NCBI GenBank assembly: GCA_913030825.1
Contig: CAJWCU010000003.1
Coordinates: forward strand, 124,001 to 188,000
Source of the DNA: an uncultured Rhodospirillaceae bacterium
GTDB taxonomy: Bacteria; Pseudomonadota; Alphaproteobacteria; Rhodospirillales; Casp-alpha2
Direction of reading: 5' to 3'
Length of the DNA stretch: 64,000 nucleotides
The notes under the pieces were generated by a model. The model saw only the letters and a program-made list of their open reading frames with translations, was not told the DNA's origin and ran no database searches. Shown here piece by piece: positions 1 to 8,757 of the stretch (position 1 is its first letter; each line of letters opens with the position of its first letter). Made by a program: the position numbers and the translations under genes.

Positions 1-764
1 TCCGCAAGCTGATCGCCCGGACAGCGCCGGGCCTTTGGATTCACCACGCGGGCCATGCCGCGGACTATGCCTCAACGGATTACGACGCCGTGTTGGGCGA
101 AGCCGTGAACGTGACACCGCTTGATGCCGTCTTCCACGGCCTAAGCGGATCAGACGGCGGAGTCATCGTCACCGGGTCCTCCGCAGAATACGCAACCGGC
201 GACGTGGCCAACCACGAGAACGAAATCTCCCTGCCGGACATGCCGTATGGTTTGTCGAAAAAGGCGGAGACAGAGCGGGCGCGCATACTGTCCGCGGAAA
301 CCGGCGTGCCTTGCCGGGTCGGCCGTCTCTTTATTCCGTTCGGATGGCTCGACCATCCGGCGAAGTTGCTCGCCCAGGTGATCGCCGGGCTAGGCGCCGG
401 CGCGCCCGTGGACCTTTCGCCATGTAGCCAACGACGCGACTTCATCGGCGTCAAGGACGTTTGTTCCGCTTGGGCAGCAATGGCCGGCGATCTGGAGCGC
501 GGTGGGTTCGACATCTTCAATATCTGTTCCGGAGAAGCCGTCGAGTTGAAAACATTGTTGGAAGGCATCGCAACGGCGATGGCCACCAACATTTCGCTGC
601 TGCGCTTCGGCGCCCGCGAGATGCGACCGGGCGAGGCCGCCATTTCTTTCGGCAACAACGCAAAAGCCAGGGCAATACTCGGCTGGTCTCCCCGGCCGCT
701 TGACCAGGCGCTACGCGAGGACCTGATCTCGAGCCCGGCCCAACTTACGGAAAACGCGCCGTGA
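1..764 (+). CDS. NAD-dependent epimerase/dehydratase (extended SDR), 5'-truncated
   Basis: The reading frame is open from the left edge of the window, so the N-terminal NAD-binding Rossmann motif lies outside and only about 254 residues are visible. What remains fits an extended short-chain dehydrogenase/reductase acting on nucleotide sugars: a strand ending VIVTGSSAEYATG, then the catalytic Tyr-x3-Lys in PYGLSKKAE, then VGRLFIPFGW and DFIGVKDVCSAW, typical of the substrate-binding half. It lies at the upstream end of the visible polysaccharide locus and overlaps the next gene by 4 bp (GTGA), so it is probably co-translated with it. A role as a 4-ketoreductase or 4-epimerase for a deoxysugar is plausible; substrate cannot be read from the sequence. 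Confidence 0.8.
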   Translation, partial: RKLIARTAPGLWIHHAGHAADYASTDYDAVLGEAVNVTPLDAVFHGLSGSDGGVIVTGSSAEYATGDVANHENEISLPDMPYGLSKKAETERARILSAETGVPCRVGRLFIPFGWLDHPAKLLAQVIAGLGAGAPVDLSPCSQRRDFIGVKDVCSAWAAMAGDLERGGFDIFNICSGEAVELKTLLEGIATAMATNISLLRFGAREMRPGEAAISFGNNAKARAILGWSPRPLDQALREDLISSPAQLTENAP

Positions 765-1672
765 CCGCGGCTCAGCCAAAAGTCTCTGTGCTCATGTCTG
801 TGCTCGACGGCGAGGAATATCTCGCGGAGGCCATGGACAGCATCCTGGGTCAGGACTTCACTGATTTCGAGTTCGTCATCGTCGACAATGCCTCGACAGA
901 CCGAACAGCGGAGATCATCGCTTCATACGGAGACCATCGGATCGTCACCATAACCAATTCGGAGACCCTGAACCTCAGCCAGTCCCTGAACAGGGGGCTG
1001 GTTGCCGCGCGCGGCGACTATGTGGCGAGGCTGGACGCAGACGACATCGCCTTGCCGGGGCGACTGAGAAAGCAGGCGGCTTGGCTCGACGCTCATTCCG
1101 ACGTTGCGCTGGTCGCGACCGCCGCTTGCGAATTCAACGATGATACACCGCCGCCGGGCCGACCCTATCCGACGCCGCCAGCCGACCACGACGCGTTGAT
1201 GGCCGCGCTATCGACCAATAGCATCATCGCACATTCATCAATCATGTTCCGTCGTCAGCCCGTCGTTGAAATGGGTGGCTATCCGGAAACATTTACCTAC
1301 TGCATGGACTATCTGCTTTATTTCCGGCTCGCCTCAAAGACACGGCTGGCAGCCTTGCCGGAGACGCTGGTCGCGATCCGCAGCCATCCAGGCCAGATCA
1401 CGGCGCTGCCATCCTGGCGTCTGCGCCGCGAAGTCGAAGCTGTCGCCGCCTTCACCGAAGCGCTCAACTACCCGAACCTTGCGGTCCCAGTTCGCGCCGG
1501 CCTGAAACGATATCGGTCGCAGACCTCTATCCGCCTTGCCCTCATTCATGCCCGCATGGCCCATCCTGTAGCCGCCGCCGGCTGGCTGTGTCGCGCGGCT
1601 TTTTGCGCACCGTTGGCGTTCTTTCATGTCGTGCGGAATGGTTTATGCAATCGCCTGGAACATACCCAATAA
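761..1672 (+). CDS. Glycosyltransferase family 2
   Basis: A 303-residue GT-A fold glycosyltransferase. The N-terminus KVSVLMSVLDGEEYLAEAMDS is the usual nucleotide-sugar-binding start of family 2, followed by FVIVDNASTDRT and a DxD-type metal site in YVARLDADDIALPGR. The C-terminal part has basic and hydrophobic stretches, possibly for membrane association. The GTG start overlaps the stop of the upstream SDR gene by 4 bp. It probably adds one sugar of the repeat unit at the inner membrane. Donor and linkage cannot be predicted. Confidence 0.88.
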   Translation: MTAAQPKVSVLMSVLDGEEYLAEAMDSILGQDFTDFEFVIVDNASTDRTAEIIASYGDHRIVTITNSETLNLSQSLNRGLVAARGDYVARLDADDIALPGRLRKQAAWLDAHSDVALVATAACEFNDDTPPPGRPYPTPPADHDALMAALSTNSIIAHSSIMFRRQPVVEMGGYPETFTYCMDYLLYFRLASKTRLAALPETLVAIRSHPGQITALPSWRLRREVEAVAAFTEALNYPNLAVPVRAGLKRYRSQTSIRLALIHARMAHPVAAAGWLCRAAFCAPLAFFHVVRNGLCNRLEHTQ

Positions 1673-1697
1673 CCCTCCATTCAGACCCAGGAAGAAA

Positions 1698-2708
1698 ATG
1701 CGCCCAGAACATGTGAAATATCTCCGTTGCCCCAGCACCGGTGCCGCTCTTCGCCTGGATGCGGAAGAAACCGTCAATGGCCGGGTCCGCACCGGCCGCC
1801 TGATCTCGAAAGCCGACGGCTCGATTAACGAATATCCGGTGATTGAATACATTCCCCGCTTCGTGACGTCGGAAAATTACGCCACCAACTTCGGGTTTGA
1901 ATGGAACCTGCACGCCCGCACGCAATACGACGAGGTGTCGGGCCACAAAATGACCGAGGACCGCTTCTTCGCGTTTACCGGCTGGCCGAGCAACCTGGAA
2001 GGACAGGTCGTATTGGAAGCGGGTTCAGGGTCGGGCCGGTTCACCGAACAACTATTGGGAACAGGCGCAACGGTCATTTCCTTCGATTTCTCCAACGCAG
2101 TCGATGCCAACTATCAATCCAACGGAACGCATCCCAATCTGTTGCTGGTGCAAGGCGACATGTATCACATGCCTTTCGCGCGCGACGAGTTCGATCGCGT
2201 GTTGTGCTACGGCGTACTGCAACACACGCCTGACCCGGAAAAATCATTCCAGGCACTTGTTCCGGTGCTCAAGCCCGGCGGCCACTTGGCGACGGACATC
2301 TACCTCAAGTCGATCAAGTTCTGGCTGCTGAACACCCGCTATCTCGTCCGCCCGTTCACCCGCAACATTCCGTCCGAACGGCTTTATTGGCAATGCAAGC
2401 GCTACATCGATTTCATGTGGCCTCTGGTTCGCCTATTGCGAAAACTGCCTTTGGGCCAGGCGATCATCTGGCGCCTTCTGATTGCCGACTATTCGACAAA
2501 GATGCCGAACGCAAACGATCAGACCTTGAAGGAATGGGCTTATCTCGACACCTTCGACATGCTGTCGCCCCGCTATGACGAACCGCAAACTCCCCGCACA
2601 TTCCGAACCTGGCATGAAAAAGCGAACCTGACGGATATCAATATCGCTTTGGGGTCCAACGGCGTCGCCGGCACGGCACGCAAACCCATAACGGTGGACC
2701 ACACGTAG
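1698..2708 (+). CDS. Class I SAM-dependent methyltransferase with Trm112-like N-terminus
   Basis: The start at 1698 is chosen because a purine-rich site (AGGAAG) lies just upstream and the conserved sequence begins MRPEHVKYLRCP; the frame is open further upstream. It gives 336 residues. The N-terminal 50 or so residues resemble a Trm112-like small domain (YLRCPSTGAAL, then SKADGSINEYPV), here without a full zinc-cysteine set. A Rossmann methyltransferase follows, with SAM motif I VVLEAGSGSGRFTEQLL and later GVLQHTPDPEKSFQ. The combination is common in polysaccharide loci. It sits 2 bp before an AsnB-type gene and could methylate a sugar or a carried lipid-linked intermediate. Confidence 0.82.
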   Translation: MRPEHVKYLRCPSTGAALRLDAEETVNGRVRTGRLISKADGSINEYPVIEYIPRFVTSENYATNFGFEWNLHARTQYDEVSGHKMTEDRFFAFTGWPSNLEGQVVLEAGSGSGRFTEQLLGTGATVISFDFSNAVDANYQSNGTHPNLLLVQGDMYHMPFARDEFDRVLCYGVLQHTPDPEKSFQALVPVLKPGGHLATDIYLKSIKFWLLNTRYLVRPFTRNIPSERLYWQCKRYIDFMWPLVRLLRKLPLGQAIIWRLLIADYSTKMPNANDQTLKEWAYLDTFDMLSPRYDEPQTPRTFRTWHEKANLTDINIALGSNGVAGTARKPITVDHT

Positions 2709-2710
2709 CC

Positions 2711-4672
2711 ATGTGCGGCATTGCTGGATTCTTCCACACGTCCGGCGCCGGGCCGGCAGGGAACCGGATGGCGGCCCAGGCCCGGGCTATGGCCGCGGCC
2801 CTGCATCATCGAGGGCCGGACGCAAACGGCGCCTGGAGTGATGAAGAAGCCGGTGTCGCCTTGGGCCATGCGCGGCTTTCGATCATCGACCTAAGCCCGG
2901 CAGGCGCACAACCGATGGTCTCTTCCTGCGGTCGGTTCGTCATCGTCTACAATGGGGAAATCTATAATGCCGATGAGTTGAAGCGCGATCTGGCGACAGC
3001 TGGGCGCACTGAATTCCGCGGCCATTCGGACACGGAAGCCGTCCTTGAATCCTGTGCCGCGTTCGGCGTCCGGGCCACATTGGAAAAATCCGTCGGCATG
3101 TTCGCCCTTGCCCTTTGGGACCGCCGGGACAGGTGCCTGACGCTGGCCCGCGACCGCCTCGGCATCAAACCGCTCTATTGGGGCGAACAGAACGGCGTGC
3201 TCCTGTTCGCGTCCGAGCTCAAGGCCCTGGTCGGACATCCCGCGTTCCGCGCCGAGATCGACCGCAACGCCCTTGCCGCGTACCTTCGATACAACTACGT
3301 CCCTGCCCCGGCATCGATATACAAAGGCATCGGCAAGCTGGAACCGGGCTGCCTTGTGGTTCAGAAACTCGGCGACCCCGCCAGGATCGAACGGTATTGG
3401 GATTTGCGCCGGATCGCCCGGGACGGGCAAGCCAACCCGCTGGCGCTCACCGATGCAGATGCCACGGACAAGGCAGAGGCCTTGTTGCGCGACGCGGTCG
3501 GCCGGCGGATGATTTCCGACGTTCCTCTGGGCGCGTTCTTGTCCGGTGGCATCGATTCTTCGCTCGTTGTCGCCTTGATGCAGGCGCAAAGTGAGCGGCC
3601 CGTCCGCACCTTCTCGATCGGCTTCGCCGAAGCGGCATTCAACGAAGCTCCCCACGCCGCCCGCGTCGCCCAACATCTGGGGACCGCTCATACGGAATTG
3701 ACGGTCACCCCGGATCAAGCACGCGATGTCATTCCTCAGCTGGCCGAAATGTACGACGAGCCTTTTGCGGATTCGTCGCAGATTCCAACCTTCCTGGTGT
3801 CGCAGTTGACCCGTCAACATGTCACGGTCGCACTTTCCGGCGACGGCGGTGACGAGGTGTTCGCCGGATATACCCGGTATCCCTGGGGCGAATTGCTGCG
3901 CCGCCGAACTGGCTCTGTGCCTCGGCCGTTGCGATTGGCCGCGGCGCGATTGCTGGGCGGATTGAGCGAAGATAATTGGGATCGCCTGCTATCGCCGCTT
4001 CCAGCGGGCTGGCTACCGAGTCACCCCGGTCAAAAGGTTCGCAAACTCGCCGACGTCCTGTCTCTGCCCGACGACATGAGCCTCTATCGACGCCTGGTTT
4101 CAGCCTGGGGCGCGCCGGAAAAGATGGTGTCTGGATCCCGCGAAACCCCGACTGCCGCCTGGGACGACACTGTCGCCGACGATGTCCCCCAATTCCTGGA
4201 GCGCATGCAACTCTTGGACACGCTAACCTATTTGCCCGATGACATTCTTGCCAAGGTCGATCGGGCGTCGATGGCTGTCGGGCTGGAAGCGCGGGTGCCG
4301 TTGCTGGACCATCGAGTCGTCGAGTTTGCCTGGCAGTTGCCGCGCGCCATGCGCCTTCGCGGCAATCAGGGAAAATGGTTGCTGCGCCAGGTGCTGTACC
4401 GGTATGTCCCGCGAGGCCTGATCGAGCGGCCGAAGATGGGATTCGGCATCCCCGTCGGCCAATGGCTGCGTGGACCTCTGCGTGATTGGGCGGAAGATCT
4501 TTTGAGCCGCCACGCGCTTGAGGACTCGGGGTTGCTCGACGCGGACGTTGTACGCGATGCCTGGCGACGGCATCTATCAGGGAACCGGAACATGGCGACC
4601 GAGATCTGGACGATCCTGATGTTCCAGGCTTGGCATCGGCACTGGATGACGGAAGCGAGCCAAGCGGCATGA
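2711..4672 (+). CDS. asnB: Asparagine synthase-type glutamine amidotransferase (first copy)
   Basis: This 653-residue protein has both AsnB halves. The N-terminal class II glutaminase begins MCGIAGFF with catalytic Cys2, followed by HHRGPDANG and YNGEIYN. The C-terminal synthetase has the PP-loop LSGGIDSSLVVALM, then ALSGDGGDEVFAGY and DILAKVDRASMAVGLEARVP. The family moves ammonia from glutamine to an ATP-activated carboxylate. In surface-polysaccharide loci, AsnB-like enzymes such as P. aeruginosa WbpS amidate uronic acids rather than aspartate. Its place among glycan genes and the presence of a second diverged copy 1.1 kb downstream favour that role, as inference. The next gene overlaps it by 4 bp. 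Confidence 0.9.
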   Translation: MCGIAGFFHTSGAGPAGNRMAAQARAMAAALHHRGPDANGAWSDEEAGVALGHARLSIIDLSPAGAQPMVSSCGRFVIVYNGEIYNADELKRDLATAGRTEFRGHSDTEAVLESCAAFGVRATLEKSVGMFALALWDRRDRCLTLARDRLGIKPLYWGEQNGVLLFASELKALVGHPAFRAEIDRNALAAYLRYNYVPAPASIYKGIGKLEPGCLVVQKLGDPARIERYWDLRRIARDGQANPLALTDADATDKAEALLRDAVGRRMISDVPLGAFLSGGIDSSLVVALMQAQSERPVRTFSIGFAEAAFNEAPHAARVAQHLGTAHTELTVTPDQARDVIPQLAEMYDEPFADSSQIPTFLVSQLTRQHVTVALSGDGGDEVFAGYTRYPWGELLRRRTGSVPRPLRLAAARLLGGLSEDNWDRLLSPLPAGWLPSHPGQKVRKLADVLSLPDDMSLYRRLVSAWGAPEKMVSGSRETPTAAWDDTVADDVPQFLERMQLLDTLTYLPDDILAKVDRASMAVGLEARVPLLDHRVVEFAWQLPRAMRLRGNQGKWLLRQVLYRYVPRGLIERPKMGFGIPVGQWLRGPLRDWAEDLLSRHALEDSGLLDADVVRDAWRRHLSGNRNMATEIWTILMFQAWHRHWMTEASQAA

Positions 4673-5787
4673 GAATCTGCGTGCTCGGCGCCGCCAGCAG
4701 TCCTCACGTCCTGGCCCGGGCCCGGGCGTTCGGCGAGCGCGGTCATCAGGTCACCTTGATCAGTCCGACTGCGCCGGAGCCGCACGAGCCGGAGAGCTCC
4801 CCGCTAACAATACTTTGGCCGAAACCACACCGAGCCGGCTTTGCCGGCAAGATCGGGCTTGTCCTCTGGACGGCCTGGATGCTGACCCGCCAACGGGCCG
4901 ATGTCTACCATGCACATTATGCGGCGGAGGTCGGCTCCTGGCTGGCTTGGCTGCTGCGCCGCCAGCCCCTGGTCGTGACGGTCATGGGCGGTGACGTTCT
5001 GTTTGACGAACAAGGAAGCCTCGGTCCGCTCGGACGTTGGCTCACGCGACAGACCGTCATGGGCGCGCGCCTTGTGACCACAAAATCACGGCATCTCACA
5101 GAAGTTATCGCCCGAATAGGGGTGCCGACGACCCGCATAGAGGAAATTATTTGGGGCATCGATGCCGCAGTGTTTCGGTTTTCTGCTGAAGGCCGAGCCA
5201 GCACGCGCCGGGACTGGAATGTCGCGGACGACTCCTTCCTGGTGTTCAGCCCACGCATGATGATGCCGTTCTATAATATCGATTTGCTGGTCGAGGCATG
5301 GGCTAAGATCGCCGACACCGAACCCAACACCCTCCTAGTGCTCAGCGAGTACCGTGCCGACCCGGCCTACCGTGACACCCTGAAGCGGCGTGTTAAGGAA
5401 CTCGGGCTCGAGCGATGCGTCCGGTTCGTGCCAGCACGAACGCCGGACCGTATGGCCGATGCCTATTCTGCCGCGGATGTCGTCGTCAGCATCCCGCCTT
5501 CCGACGGATTTCCCCAGGCCGTCCTGGAAGCGGCCGCCTGCGGCCGCCCTGTGATTCTCTCGGACCTTCCTCGTCTCTACGACATCTTGGCGCCCGAGAC
5601 TTGTGCGCTCTATGCCGGGTTTGACCCGGCGGCCATCGCCGCAGCGGTCAAAAAGACGATGAAAAACCCATCCAACACACGGGAACGAGCCGAAAAGGCA
5701 AGGGAAGCCGTCCTAGCCCGCGCCGATTTCCAAGCAAACGTGGATCGGGTGGAAGGCCGTCTTCTCGCCCTGGTCCGGACCGACTGA
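4669..5787 (+). CDS. Glycosyltransferase family 4 (GT-B)
   Basis: The start at 4669 makes an ATGA overlap with the preceding asnB stop; the frame is open upstream but MRICVLGAASSPHVLAR is the expected first strand of a GT-B fold. The 372 residues include VYHAHYAAEVGSWLAWLL and VVTVMGGDVLF in the acceptor half. The nucleotide-binding half has LVVFSPRMMMP-like sequence and SIPPSDGFPQAVLEAAACGRPVI, the conserved family 4 donor-site region with its E-x7-E-like motif. It lies between the two amidotransferase genes, so it may handle one of the amidated sugars. Confidence 0.86.
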   Translation: MRICVLGAASSPHVLARARAFGERGHQVTLISPTAPEPHEPESSPLTILWPKPHRAGFAGKIGLVLWTAWMLTRQRADVYHAHYAAEVGSWLAWLLRRQPLVVTVMGGDVLFDEQGSLGPLGRWLTRQTVMGARLVTTKSRHLTEVIARIGVPTTRIEEIIWGIDAAVFRFSAEGRASTRRDWNVADDSFLVFSPRMMMPFYNIDLLVEAWAKIADTEPNTLLVLSEYRADPAYRDTLKRRVKELGLERCVRFVPARTPDRMADAYSAADVVVSIPPSDGFPQAVLEAAACGRPVILSDLPRLYDILAPETCALYAGFDPAAIAAAVKKTMKNPSNTRERAEKAREAVLARADFQANVDRVEGRLLALVRTD

Positions 5788-5789
5788 CA

Positions 5790-7724
5790 ATGTGTGGGAT
5801 CGCAGGTATCGTCGCCCGTCCGAATGGGCGGATCGATCCGAGAGACTTGGCCCGCCTATCCGCCGCGATCGCTCACCGTGGCCCTGACGACGAAGGCGCC
5901 TGCACCTGGGAGCCGGAAAGCGGACTGATCGCCGCTCCCGATTGCGCCGGCCTACCACCCGGCGGATCAATCGGCTTTGCCCATCGCCGGCTGTCGATCA
6001 TCGACACCGGACCAGGTGGCCATCAACCGATGGCGACCGAGGACGGCCGCTTTGCCCTCGTCACGAACGGCGAAATATACAATTATCTGGAACTGCGCCG
6101 GGAACTGGAGAGTGACGGCGTGGCCTTCCAAACCCAGTCGGACACCGAGGTTCTGCTGATCGCTTTGGCCCGCTGGGGGGTCGAGCGAACCCTGCCGCGC
6201 CTGACAGGTATGTTCGCCTTCGCCTTTCTCGACACGGATCGACGGCGTCTGACCCTGGCGCGCGACCCCTTTGGGATCAAACCGCTGGTCTGGGCCATGC
6301 GGGGCGATGATTTGGTCTTCGCATCGGAACCGAACGCCATCCTGGCGCTGGACGGCATCGACCGGAGCATTCACCCTCAAGCTGCCTACGACTATCTTCG
6401 GTTCGGCCTGACAGACCGCGGTTCAGCGACGTTGTTCCAGTCGATAGCCAATCTGCCACCGGGCCATTTCGCGACCATCGACTTGACCGCGCCCAGTGCC
6501 CCTCAGACAAACATCTATTGGCAGCCGACCATCGGAGAACCATCGAACATCTCGCTCGACGACGCGGCGGAAGAACTCCGTGAACGTTTCCTGGACAACA
6601 TCCGTCTTCACCTGCGTGCCGACGTCCCCGTGGCGGCGGCCTTGTCAGGCGGCGTCGATTCATCCGCAGTGGTCGCCGCCATGCGCAATATCGTAGGTCC
6701 CGGTTTAGACCTTCATGCGTTCAGCTTCGTCGCGCCGGGTCATGCCGAAGACGAACAGTCCTGGGCCTCCATCGCCGGCCAGGCATCTGGTTCGACGATG
6801 CACTGGGTCCCGATCGGCGATGCCGACCTGACAGCTGAAATTGATTCACTAATCCGCCTACAAGGCGAACCATTCGGCACGACAAGCATTTTCGCCCAGA
6901 ACCGCGTCTACCGCGCGGTCGGCGAAGCCGGCATCAAGGTCACTGTGGACGGCCAAGGCGCCGACGAAATCCTGGGCGGCTACGTTCCGTTTTTCTCGGC
7001 CCGATTGGCGGACATGTTACGCGGGGGACGCATCGCCGCCGCCAGCCGTCTCCTTCGCGGCACACGGGACCGGATGGGCTCCGCCGCTCTGGTCGCCCGA
7101 GCAGGCCGCCACCTCCTGCCGGACGGTCTTCAAAACATGGCCCGCCAGGCCGTTGGCGAAGATCTCGTTCCGGGTTGGATGAACAGCCGTTGGCTCAAGG
7201 CATCGGCGGTCACCCCAGTGGCACCGCAACGGCGGACCACGGAGCAGGTGCTGAAATCCGAATTGGCGGAAAGTCTGACAAATCGGGTGTTGCCGGCCCT
7301 ATTGCGCTATCAGGATCGGAACTCGATGGCCTATTCGGTGGAAAGCCGCGTGCCGTTCCTGACCACCGATCTTGTCGATTTCGTCTATAGCCTTCCCGAC
7401 AATCATCTCATTTCCGGCGACGGCGAAACCAAATCTGTGTTCCGCCGTGCTATGCGCGGCTTGGTGCCCGACACCATTCTCGACCGCAGGGACAAGATCG
7501 GTTTCGTCACACCGCAAGATACCTGGCTTCGAACGGCCGACGGCTGGCTGACCTCTATCCTTGAAAGTGACGGCGCGCGGCGGCTGCCTGTTTTCGAACA
7601 CAACCGCATGCGCGCCATCGCCGCCGCTGCTCACAGCGGCACAGGCCCCATTCCTGGGGAAATCTGGCGTTGGGCCAACTTGATCCGATGGGCGAATATG
7701 TTCGACGTTCGGTTCACCTTATGA
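5790..7724 (+). CDS. asnB: Asparagine synthase-type glutamine amidotransferase (second copy)
   Basis: A 644-residue AsnB-family enzyme starting 2 bp after the preceding glycosyltransferase gene. The glutaminase begins MCGIAGIVARPNG with Cys2, then AHRGPDDEGA, FAHRRLSIIDTG and TNGEIYNYLELR. The synthetase PP-loop is AALSGGVDSSAVVAAM, with VDGQGADEILGGY and YQDRNSMAYSVESRVP further on. It is clearly diverged from the copy at 2711, so the two probably act on different carboxylate substrates or at different steps. Amidation of uronic acid residues is the likely role given the locus. Free asparagine synthesis cannot be excluded for either copy. Confidence 0.9.
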   Translation: MCGIAGIVARPNGRIDPRDLARLSAAIAHRGPDDEGACTWEPESGLIAAPDCAGLPPGGSIGFAHRRLSIIDTGPGGHQPMATEDGRFALVTNGEIYNYLELRRELESDGVAFQTQSDTEVLLIALARWGVERTLPRLTGMFAFAFLDTDRRRLTLARDPFGIKPLVWAMRGDDLVFASEPNAILALDGIDRSIHPQAAYDYLRFGLTDRGSATLFQSIANLPPGHFATIDLTAPSAPQTNIYWQPTIGEPSNISLDDAAEELRERFLDNIRLHLRADVPVAAALSGGVDSSAVVAAMRNIVGPGLDLHAFSFVAPGHAEDEQSWASIAGQASGSTMHWVPIGDADLTAEIDSLIRLQGEPFGTTSIFAQNRVYRAVGEAGIKVTVDGQGADEILGGYVPFFSARLADMLRGGRIAAASRLLRGTRDRMGSAALVARAGRHLLPDGLQNMARQAVGEDLVPGWMNSRWLKASAVTPVAPQRRTTEQVLKSELAESLTNRVLPALLRYQDRNSMAYSVESRVPFLTTDLVDFVYSLPDNHLISGDGETKSVFRRAMRGLVPDTILDRRDKIGFVTPQDTWLRTADGWLTSILESDGARRLPVFEHNRMRAIAAAAHSGTGPIPGEIWRWANLIRWANMFDVRFTL

Positions 7725-7742
7725 TCGGCTGGCGGCGGTTTC

Positions 7743-8687
7743 CTATGCCCGGCCGCGCGCCCGGCCTGGCGCGCCGAATACCGCACTGACCGTATCAGCG
7801 ATGCCCATTTCGGCTGAGATGGCCGCCTCGAACCCATACCGATCACGGGCAAACCCCGGATCACCAACGGAACTGGCGACCCCGTCCGAAACCGTATCGA
7901 CAAAGGTTTTCTCGATGTTGCATCCCGACGCTACCGCAACCATGGACACCACATCGTTCACCGACAAACCCCGACCGGTGCAAACGTTGACTCGTTCGGC
8001 ACCTGACAACGGGCGCGCCAAGAGCATGCGAATAAACCGCACAACGTCGTCAACGTGCACAAAATCCCGCAGATGGCTGCCGTCTCCGTGAATTGTGACC
8101 GGTTCTCTATCGGCGACTGCCTGAACCGCCAATCTCAGCACGCCGCAATATGGCGAAGCCGGCGATTGATTGGCACCGTAAATATTGAACATGCGAAGCC
8201 CCACGGTCGGAAGGCCGTGAGAGATATTGAACTGGTGCGCCAACGTTTCGAATATTAGTTTCTCTTCGCCATGCGCATTTATCGGTGCGGCGAGATCCGA
8301 TTCCTTGATCAATTCGGCACCGACTTGACCATAGACGGTGGCGGAAGACGCATAAATCACCGGAACGTTGCGATGGGCTGCCGCCGCAAAAAGCCGGCTC
8401 GCCGCCTCCAAGAACGGTTCGGGCGACGTTTCGGCGTTCAGTCTCGGATTTTCGATAACGGAGGAACCGGCAAGATGCACACAAGCGACAGCGCCCTCGA
8501 ACGCCACTTTCAGCGTGGCGTCATCGGAGATCGATCCGGCCATGTATTCCATGCAAGGCATGGCGGTCGTCCGCATTGCGGCGGCCTTAGGGTCCAAGCA
8601 GCAGATATCATAATCATCTACCGCAAGCTTTTCCGCCAAGGCCCCACCGATGAAGCCCAGTCCGCCGGTAATCAGTATTTTGCTCAA
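7743..8687 (-). CDS. NAD-dependent epimerase/dehydratase with His at the catalytic Tyr position
   Basis: This 314-residue extended SDR starts at TTG (8685-8687) with a GGGAAG site upstream. The NAD motif is ILITGGLGFIGGALAEK (residues 4-20). IYASSATVYG places the catalytic serine near residue 114-115. The usual Tyr-x3-Lys is NAHGEEKLIFE, so the tyrosine position is His139 (codon CAT at 8271-8273) with Lys143 retained. It is convergent with the asnB gene and divergent from a methyltransferase gene. Homologues reduce or epimerise 4-keto sugars; the histidine makes normal catalysis uncertain. Confidence 0.82.
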   Translation of the reverse strand: MSKILITGGLGFIGGALAEKLAVDDYDICCLDPKAAAMRTTAMPCMEYMAGSISDDATLKVAFEGAVACVHLAGSSVIENPRLNAETSPEPFLEAASRLFAAAAHRNVPVIYASSATVYGQVGAELIKESDLAAPINAHGEEKLIFETLAHQFNISHGLPTVGLRMFNIYGANQSPASPYCGVLRLAVQAVADREPVTIHGDGSHLRDFVHVDDVVRFIRMLLARPLSGAERVNVCTGRGLSVNDVVSMVAVASGCNIEKTFVDTVSDGVASSVGDPGFARDRYGFEAAISAEMGIADTVSAVFGAPGRARGRA

Positions 8688-8757
8688 TAAGGTCTTCCCA
8701 AGGGATATTTGTCTTCGTCAACAAAGAAACAATCGTATAAGCAATAAGCTACCGAGG
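8688..8757. promoter_or_regulatory. AT-rich divergent intergenic region
   Basis: This short spacer separates the TTG-started SDR gene on the minus strand from the methyltransferase gene on the plus strand. It is much richer in A and T than its surroundings (stretches such as AAAGAAACAATCGTATAAG), as expected for promoters serving one or both genes. No convincing -35/-10 pair could be fixed. Confidence 0.35.
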
